DNA of 64,000 bases. It comes from CADCWK01 sp035944555. GTDB lineage: Bacteria; Chloroflexota; Chloroflexia; Thermomicrobiales; UBA6265. Below are positions 58,809 to 64,000 of this stretch, one piece after another. The stretch's first letter is position 1. Each line of letters starts with the position of its first letter. The position numbers and the translations under genes were made by a program. The stretch spans positions 186,001-250,000 of the forward strand of contig DASZAY010000008.1 of assembly GCA_035944555.1 (NCBI GenBank). The letters run 5' to 3'. The notes under the pieces were generated by a model. It was given only the letters and a program-made list of their open reading frames with translations, was not told the origin of the DNA and ran no database searches.

Positions 58809-59507
58809 ATGTTTCGACGGCAGCGAGAGCGGGAACAGGCTGACCGGGTCGTGGTGATCGGACTGGGCCGATTTGGTACCAGCACCGCCCAGACGCTGAT
58901 GTCGCTCGGCTATGAAGTCCTCGCCATCGATATCCACGAGCGCCCGGTCGCTGAGGCGTCCGACTTCGTCACCCTGGCCGCTCAGGGTGATGGGACGGAT
59001 GAGGAGCTGCTGCGGTCGTTGCACGTCGACGAATCAGATGTCGGGATCGTGGCGCAGGGGGAGAACCTCGAGGCCAGCGTCCTTACCACGATGCTGCTCA
59101 AGCAGATGGGCATCCCCTGGGTGATCTCCAAGGCGACGAGCAAACTCCACGGTGCAGTACTCAGCCGGATCGGCGCTGACCAGGTGATCTTCCCGGAGAT
59201 CGACGCCGGGGTCCGCCTGGGCCATTCGCTCGCCGTACGAACCATCAACGACTACATCACCCTTACCCCGACCGCCGGCCTGGCCAAGATGGCAGCGCCG
59301 CAGCACTTCATCGGGCGCTCGCTGGCCGAGCTCTACAAATCACCGGACCTCGCCCTGAGCGTGCTGCTGATCCAGCGTGGGGACCGGCTGATCACCGCGC
59401 CTCCCTACACCGAGCGGATCGAAGCGCTCGATCAGATCGTCGTCGCGGGCACGGACGCGGCGATCAACCGGTTCAGCGCTGTCGCTGACAAACCCGCCTC
59501 CTCGTGA
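58809..59507 (+). CDS. ktrA: Potassium-uptake regulatory subunit (KtrA/TrkA family)
   Basis: 232 aa cytosolic RCK protein gating the adjacent channel. RCK_N: RVVVIGLGRFGTSTAQTLMS (about 13) with the acidic strand-2 end in VLAIDIHERPVAEA, and SKATSKLHGAVLSRIGADQV (about 108). The C-terminal RCK_C domain (about 145-225) carries FIGRSLAELYKSPDLALSVLLIQRG. RCK_C domains of this family bind cyclic di-AMP in several Gram-positives. ATG at 58809 with AGGAGG upstream. Its stop overlaps the channel start by 4 nt. Confidence 0.92.
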   Translation: MFRRQREREQADRVVVIGLGRFGTSTAQTLMSLGYEVLAIDIHERPVAEASDFVTLAAQGDGTDEELLRSLHVDESDVGIVAQGENLEASVLTTMLLKQMGIPWVISKATSKLHGAVLSRIGADQVIFPEIDAGVRLGHSLAVRTINDYITLTPTAGLAKMAAPQHFIGRSLAELYKSPDLALSVLLIQRGDRLITAPPYTERIEALDQIVVAGTDAAINRFSAVADKPASS

Positions 59508-61027
59508 CGCCACGGGACGATCGGCCAGACGACGACCAGCAGGGCGTGCCGACGGCCTCCGAGCCGGACCGCCCTGCCCGCCCGGCGACACGTGCGGTTC
59601 GCCGGCACGGACGGGATGTGGTGCGCCGGCAACCACGCGAGACCAAGGTCATCCAGACCCCGCAGCCGGAGACGCGGCGCCCCACCAGCAACCCGCTGGT
59701 CCATGCCCGCCTGTTCGCGTTCGGCCTAATCATCGCGATCGGTATCGGGACATGCCTGCTCCTGTCACCATGGGCGACCGAGCCGGGCCAGCACACCGAT
59801 ATCTACGACGCCCTGTTCGTGTCCATGTCGGCCGCGACGATCACCGGCCTGGCGACCGTCGACACCGCAACGCACTGGACCTTCTTCGGCGAGGCCGTGA
59901 TTCTCACGCTGGCCCAGCTCGGTGGCCTCGGGTTCACCGTCGGAGCGAGCCTCGTACTCCTGCTGCTCCGGCGCGAGGGCAGCCTCCGCGACGCGCTGCT
60001 GATGCGCGATGGGTCACCCACCCTGACGCTCCGGGAGGCGCTGGAGTTCTCCGGACGGATCATCCGCTTCACCTTCATCGTCGAGGCGATCGGCTCGATC
60101 CTGCTGACCGGTCATTTCTACTTCGTCGCCGACATGCCCTTTCCGAAGGCACTGTGGTACGGCGTGTTCCACGCGGTCTGCTCGTTCTGCAACGCCGGTT
60201 TTGACCTCAGCACCAACTTCGCCTCGTTCCTTCCGTATCACGACGACATCCTGCTCAACGTCACCGTGATGCTGATGATCCAGGCCGGCGCGCTGTCGTA
60301 CATCGTCTTCCATGACATATGGGTACAGCGCTCGTGGCGCCGGCTTGGATTGGATACCAAGCTGATCCTCACCGTAAATGCCGGCGCACTACTCGGCGGC
60401 GCGGCCGTTTTCCTGGCGGCAGAGTGGGACAACTCACTGTCCGGCACGGCACCGTGGGCCCGGCCGATGAGCGCGATGTTTCAGAGCGTCGCGGCCCGGA
60501 CCGGTGGCTATGCCACGGTGAACTTCGCCGAAGTCACGACGGTAACCCTGCTGGTCTGGGTCGGAGTGATGGCGATCGGCGGCGCGTCGGGCTCGACGGC
60601 GGGCGGGATCAAGCTCTCGACGATCGGCGTCATCGCCGTCGCTGTCCTTTCGGCCCTCCGGGGCCAGAGCGAGACGCAGATCTTCGGCCGGCGACTGGCT
60701 TCGGCGCTGGTCTTCCGGGCGATGGCCGTTACGACAGTTTTCATCGTCATCTACTTTGCCGTGGTGGTCTCGCTGTCCGTGACGGAATCGCACCTGATCC
60801 ACGACCGCTACACCACAGAGCAACTGCTGTTTGAAGCGATGAGCGCGCTGGCAACAACAGGCCTCTCGACCGGGTTGACGGCCGAACTCTCGGACATGGG
60901 CAAAGTGATCATCGTCCTCGCTATGTTTGCCGGACGACTCGGTCCACTGTCGCTCGCCTACGCGCTCCAGGGCCGCCAGAGCCCCTCCCGCTACCGCTTC
61001 CCGGAGGAGCCCGTCCGGATCGGGTAG
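59504..61027 (+). CDS. ktrB: Potassium-uptake channel subunit (KtrB/TrkH family)
   Basis: 507 aa membrane protein. After a cytosolic N-terminal tail of about 65 Arg/Pro-rich residues come four membrane-pore-membrane repeats. The selectivity-filter glycines are in SAATITGLATVDT (P1), FCNAGFDLSTNF (P2), AARTGGYATVNF (P3) and ALATTGLSTGLT (P4). The third repeat is followed by GGASGSTAGGIKLSTIGV, the gating loop typical of KtrB. GTG start inside the ktrA-like stop. K+ uptake is probably coupled to Na+ or the membrane potential. Confidence 0.94.
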   Translation: MTPRDDRPDDDQQGVPTASEPDRPARPATRAVRRHGRDVVRRQPRETKVIQTPQPETRRPTSNPLVHARLFAFGLIIAIGIGTCLLLSPWATEPGQHTDIYDALFVSMSAATITGLATVDTATHWTFFGEAVILTLAQLGGLGFTVGASLVLLLLRREGSLRDALLMRDGSPTLTLREALEFSGRIIRFTFIVEAIGSILLTGHFYFVADMPFPKALWYGVFHAVCSFCNAGFDLSTNFASFLPYHDDILLNVTVMLMIQAGALSYIVFHDIWVQRSWRRLGLDTKLILTVNAGALLGGAAVFLAAEWDNSLSGTAPWARPMSAMFQSVAARTGGYATVNFAEVTTVTLLVWVGVMAIGGASGSTAGGIKLSTIGVIAVAVLSALRGQSETQIFGRRLASALVFRAMAVTTVFIVIYFAVVVSLSVTESHLIHDRYTTEQLLFEAMSALATTGLSTGLTAELSDMGKVIIVLAMFAGRLGPLSLAYALQGRQSPSRYRFPEEPVRIG

Positions 61028-61093
61028 TGCCCCCGGTTCCGGGCGGAGCAGCCCCGTCCGGACAGCCCATTTCGGGGCGGGATCAGGACCCAT

Positions 61094-61111
61094 TCGTGAT
61101 AAACTACACAA
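61094..61111 (+). promoter_or_regulatory. Candidate Rex operator over the nuo -10 region
   Basis: TCGTGAT-AAAC-TACACAA fits the Rex consensus TTGTGAA-N4-TTCACAA in 11 of 14 defined positions with the correct 18-bp length. TAAACT (61100-61105) inside it is the likely -10 of the nuo operon, so binding would block transcription. Leader about 100 nt to nuoA. Confidence 0.5.
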
Positions 61112-61213
61112 TGTCCGTGTCGCGTCCCGGCGACGCCAGCGACCGGTCGTCCCGGCCCTTTCCGGACCCGTGACCCGACCGGCGCCGAACACGCAGGCAG
61201 GAAGGGTCCTCCC

Positions 61214-61585
61214 GTGAACACACAGCTCTACGGTTCGGACTGGGCCGTCATCGGCATCCTGCTGCTGGCCGCCGGTGCAACCGGATTCGCGCTGCTCACC
61301 CTCAACCAGATCATCGCGCCGTCGCGGCCGAACCCGGTCAAGGCGATGCCGTATGAGAGTGGCGTCCCGCAGGTCACCGCGACCCGTCCCCGGTTCACGC
61401 CCCGGTTCTACGTCGTGGCGATGCTGTTCGTCGTGTTCGACATCGAGGCGATCTTCATCTTCCCGTGGGCGGTCGTCTTCGATGACCTCGGCGTCTATGG
61501 CTTTGTCGCGATGCTGGCCTTCATGTTCCTCCTCTTCGATGGTCTCATCTACGCCTGGAAGAAAGGCGCGCTCGAATGGGCTTGA
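61214..61585 (+). CDS. nuoA: NADH-quinone oxidoreductase subunit A
   Basis: 123 aa, three membrane helices. PVKAMPYESGVPQV with the conserved acidic loop and FVVFDIEAIFIFPWAVVF (about 75) are characteristic. Membrane-arm subunit of complex I. GTG start at 61214, with AGGAAGGG upstream. Overlaps nuoB by 10 nt. Confidence 0.96.
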   Translation: MNTQLYGSDWAVIGILLLAAGATGFALLTLNQIIAPSRPNPVKAMPYESGVPQVTATRPRFTPRFYVVAMLFVVFDIEAIFIFPWAVVFDDLGVYGFVAMLAFMFLLFDGLIYAWKKGALEWA

Positions 61586-62127
61586 TCGACGATCGCTACA
61601 ACAAGAACGTCTTCATCACCTCGCTCGATTTCCTCTTCAACTGGGGACGGCGCTCGTCGCTGTGGTGGCTGCAGTTCGGCCTGGCCTGCTGCGCCATCGA
61701 GATGATCGCCGCGTCGATGTCCCGCTGGGACCTTGCGGAGCGGTTCGGGATGCTGTTCCGCGCCTCGCCCCGGCAGGCTGACCTGATGATCGTCGCCGGA
61801 ACGGTGACGAAGAAGATGGCACCGGTCGTCCGGACGCTGTACGACCAGATGCCCGAGCCCAAGTGGGTAATCTCGATGGGCTCCTGCGCCAACGTCGGTG
61901 GCCCCTACGACACCTACGCTGTCGTCCAGGGCGTCGACCAGATCGTGCCGGTGGATGTCTACATCCCGGGCTGCCCGCCGACCCCGGAGTCGCTCTACTA
62001 CGGGATCCTGGAGCTGCAGAACAAGGTGATCAAGTACGAGACCATGGCCAGGAAGCAGGGGCCTGACGCCGCCGAACAGCAGCGCCAGATGGACCGCGCC
62101 GAGGCCATGGCCGCGCAGCGTGGGTAG
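61576..62127 (+). CDS. nuoB: NADH-quinone oxidoreductase subunit B
   Basis: 183 aa. Carries the N2 [4Fe-4S] cluster ligands: adjacent cysteines in FGLACCAIEM (about 34), Cys in VISMGSCANVGGPYD (about 100) and Cys in VYIPGCPPTPESL (about 130). RASPRQADLMIVAGTVTKKM is also family-specific. Peripheral arm of complex I next to the quinone site. The C-terminal 25 residues are Gln/Arg-rich and unconserved. Confidence 0.97.
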   Translation: MGLIDDRYNKNVFITSLDFLFNWGRRSSLWWLQFGLACCAIEMIAASMSRWDLAERFGMLFRASPRQADLMIVAGTVTKKMAPVVRTLYDQMPEPKWVISMGSCANVGGPYDTYAVVQGVDQIVPVDVYIPGCPPTPESLYYGILELQNKVIKYETMARKQGPDAAEQQRQMDRAEAMAAQRG

Positions 62128-62175
62128 CGCTGCCCAGTTCCGTCCCGTTTCCCATGGCACCATGGAGTCCGTCCG

Positions 62176-63141
62176 ATGACCGACCGCGACCCCGGGGCGG
62201 ACCGCAGCCCCAAGACTGATGAGAAGGCGGACCCGCAGGTGGACGCCGGATCGCGGGCGACCGACCTGCCCGGCGGCGAGCCGAGCGACCAGCCCTCATC
62301 CGGGGGCCAGCAGACCGCGGCGCCGGAAGGCAGCGAGCCCCGTACGCCCCGCGCCAACCCCAAGTACATCGAGGACGCGACCCCGTCGCCGGCCACGGCC
62401 GATCCCGTGGAGGCCGCGGCGGCTGTCACCGAACCGACTGACCCGGCCGGCGAGTTCCTCTCGACCGAGCCCGGGACCGCCGGAGAGATCGTTGACCCGG
62501 ACACCGGCGAGACCCGGCCCGACGGGGGCGACCCGGACTCGGCGCTGACGAGCGCGGCGGACGACAGCTGGACTCGCGACGATTGGTACGACGATGACGT
62601 GGAGCGTCACCCGGCGCTCCGTGTCCTGCGCCAGCGCCTGCCCGAGGCCATCCTCGCCGCCGTCCGCTTTCGCAATGAGACGACGCTGCACGTCGAGCCG
62701 ACGATGCTGCGCGAGGTCTGCGAGGTGCTGCGACGCGACCCGCACACGTCGCTGGTCTTCCTCAGCGACCTCACCGCCGTCGACATGCTCCGACTGCGCG
62801 AGGCGCCGCGCTTCGACGTCGTTGTCCAGCTCTACTCACTTCGCTACCGCACCCGCGTCCGGCTCAAGGCCGGCATCGACGACGGGCAACGCGTCCCGTC
62901 GCTGGTCCCGCTGTGGAACGGCGCCAACTGGCTGGAGCGCGAGGCCTATGACATGTTCGGGATCCAGTTCGAGGGGCACCCGAACCTCAAGCGTATCCTG
63001 CTCGCCGAAGACTGGTCCGAGGGGCACCCGCTCCGCAAGGACTATCCGCTCCGGGGCTGGAGCGAATTCCCCGTCTACAACACCGAGCGGACCGTTCCCC
63101 GCATCCGCACCCGCTGGACCGGCCGGCCCGGCTCGGCCTAG
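62176..63141 (+). CDS. nuoC: NADH-quinone oxidoreductase subunit C with a long acidic N-terminal extension
   Basis: 321 aa. The 30-kDa-subunit domain starts only at about residue 140 (HPALRVLRQRLPEAILAAVRF) and includes FDVVVQLYSLRYRTRVRLKA and ANWLEREAYDMFGIQFEGHP with LAEDWSEGHPLRKDYPLRGW. The first 135 residues are Asp/Glu/Pro/Thr-rich and probably disordered; normal NuoC proteins have little or nothing here. The extension has normal codon bias and no internal start with a good ribosome site near the domain boundary, so it seems to be translated. Confidence 0.94.
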   Translation: MTDRDPGADRSPKTDEKADPQVDAGSRATDLPGGEPSDQPSSGGQQTAAPEGSEPRTPRANPKYIEDATPSPATADPVEAAAAVTEPTDPAGEFLSTEPGTAGEIVDPDTGETRPDGGDPDSALTSAADDSWTRDDWYDDDVERHPALRVLRQRLPEAILAAVRFRNETTLHVEPTMLREVCEVLRRDPHTSLVFLSDLTAVDMLRLREAPRFDVVVQLYSLRYRTRVRLKAGIDDGQRVPSLVPLWNGANWLEREAYDMFGIQFEGHPNLKRILLAEDWSEGHPLRKDYPLRGWSEFPVYNTERTVPRIRTRWTGRPGSA

Positions 63142-63215
63142 GCGTCCGTCACGTCACCCGGCCGCCGACCGCCGGCCCACCCCGCATCAGACGCCGCGCA
63201 CACAGGACAGGCACC

Positions 63216-64000
63216 ATGACGACCACCCACGACTCCACTCCATCCGCGCTGGCGCCTTCTGACGACCTCGGTGAAGGTTTCGTCGAGTCCGCGTGGGACT
63301 TCACCGAGGACCCCACCCGGACGGGGACTCTCGAGATCGCCGACGAAGAAGAGCGCGCAGACGGCTCCCGCCTGATGACGCTCAATATGGGGCCGCAGCA
63401 CCCGAGCACGCACGGCGTGCTCCGGATCGTGCTCCAGCTCGACGGCGAGATCATCACCGACTGCGATCCGGTCATCGGCTACCTGCACCGCGGGACCGAG
63501 AAGCTCGGTGAGAACCATCGCTACATGCAGGTCGTTCCCTGGACCGACCGGACCGACTACGTCTCCGCCCCGCAGAACAACCTCGGCTGCGTGCTCGCCT
63601 TCGAGAAGCTCTGCGGCGTCGAGGCGCCCGAGCGCGCCCAGTACTGGCGCGTGATCATGGCGGAGCTCAGCCGGATCGCGTCCCACCTGGTCTGGCTTGG
63701 CACCCACGCGCTGGACATCGGCGCCCTGTCGATGTCGCTGTACTGCTTCCGCGAGCGCGAGATCATCCTCGATATCTTCGAGGCGTTCTGTGGCGCCCGC
63801 CTGACGACCAACATGATGGAGATGGGTGGATTCAGCCGACCGATCCCCAACGGGCTCGTCCAGCAGATCCGCGACTTCGTGAAGATCTTCCCCGAGCGGC
63901 AGAAGGAGTACCAGACGCTGCTCGAGGCCAACCCGATCTGGATGGCACGGACCAAGGGCAACGGCATCATCACCCCTGAGGCAGCAATCTCGTATTCGCT
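63216..64000 (+). CDS. nuoD: NADH-quinone oxidoreductase subunit D (partial, cut by the window end)
   Basis: First 261 residues; the frame is open at 64000. MTLNMGPQHPSTHGVLRIVL (about 54), the quinone-site His region, GYLHRGTEKLGENHRYMQVV (about 90), DRTDYVSAPQNNLGCVLAFE and GARLTTNMMEMGGFSRPIPNG are diagnostic of the 49-kDa subunit. An acidic N-terminal extension of about 50 residues precedes the domain. ATG at 63216, with CAGGACAGG upstream, 74 nt after nuoC. Confidence 0.96.
   Translation, partial: MTTTHDSTPSALAPSDDLGEGFVESAWDFTEDPTRTGTLEIADEEERADGSRLMTLNMGPQHPSTHGVLRIVLQLDGEIITDCDPVIGYLHRGTEKLGENHRYMQVVPWTDRTDYVSAPQNNLGCVLAFEKLCGVEAPERAQYWRVIMAELSRIASHLVWLGTHALDIGALSMSLYCFREREIILDIFEAFCGARLTTNMMEMGGFSRPIPNGLVQQIRDFVKIFPERQKEYQTLLEANPIWMARTKGNGIITPEAAISYS

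Overview
The window is a 64 kb, GC-rich, gene-dense chromosomal segment with no rRNA, tRNA, phage, insertion sequence or CRISPR array that I could find. The gene content fits a Gram-positive-type (monoderm) member of the Chloroflexota, most likely Thermomicrobia (Sphaerobacter/Thermomicrobium relatives). It combines a Rex repressor, a DarA-type c-di-AMP receptor, Tat-exported solute-binding proteins without lipoboxes, a sortase, an F420-type luciferase-like oxidoreductase, and a CDP-alcohol phosphotransferase beside a PimA-like mannosyltransferase, which suggests inositol phospholipids. The taxonomic placement is inference.

Layout. 0-4 kb: a heterodimeric ABC exporter with one degenerate ATPase subunit, then a frameshifted DUF427 gene. 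4.7-12.2 kb: glycosyltransferase, thiL, a PhoX-type phosphatase, nitroreductase, methyltransferase, HAD hydrolase, tsaE. 12.2-18.5 kb: PhzF, MBL-fold hydrolase, pyrG, the PimA-like and PgsA-like genes, plus three short structured transcripts, one encoding a 16-residue peptide. 18.5-29.4 kb: rplY, two oligopeptide-type permeases, an LLM oxidoreductase, two uncharacterised small genes, a DUF1232 gene, rex, a Tat esterase, nadB and a MOSC protein. 29.5-37.1 kb (minus strand): tsaB, rimI, tsaD and an IMPase gene, then a histidine kinase with a degenerate ATP site, darA and an M20 peptidase.

37.3-49.1 kb is the most distinctive part: a ugpA/ugpE-type permease pair followed by SIX tandem paralogous UgpB-like solute-binding proteins. 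A Tat-exported sortase follows. The matching UgpC/MsmX-type ATPase is about 6 kb further on, after thrC, thrB, ppa and a PfkB sugar kinase. 56.5-58.6 kb holds hsp20, a HAD phosphatase and a ribbon-helix-helix protein. 58.8-61 kb holds a KtrAB-like potassium system. From 61.2 kb the nuoABCD genes run off the end.

Signals linking genes. (1) A 17-bp tract built of 11-bp-spaced TT(A/G)AC(A/G)-type repeats upstream of phoX recurs at 14 of 17 positions upstream of ugpA, with related repeats before two of the ugpB copies. This suggests one phosphate-limitation (PhoP-like) regulon for extracellular phosphatase plus phosphodiester/glycerol-phosphate uptake. (2) A good match to a Rex operator overlaps the nuo promoter while rex is in the same window. 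(3) Almost every convergent gene junction carries a long perfect hairpin without a U-tract, four of them sharing AACGGCCCCG, whereas unidirectional ends have ordinary U-rich terminators.

Coordinates come from reading the sequence. Starts were chosen by ribosome-binding sites and family alignment from memory; no database search was run.
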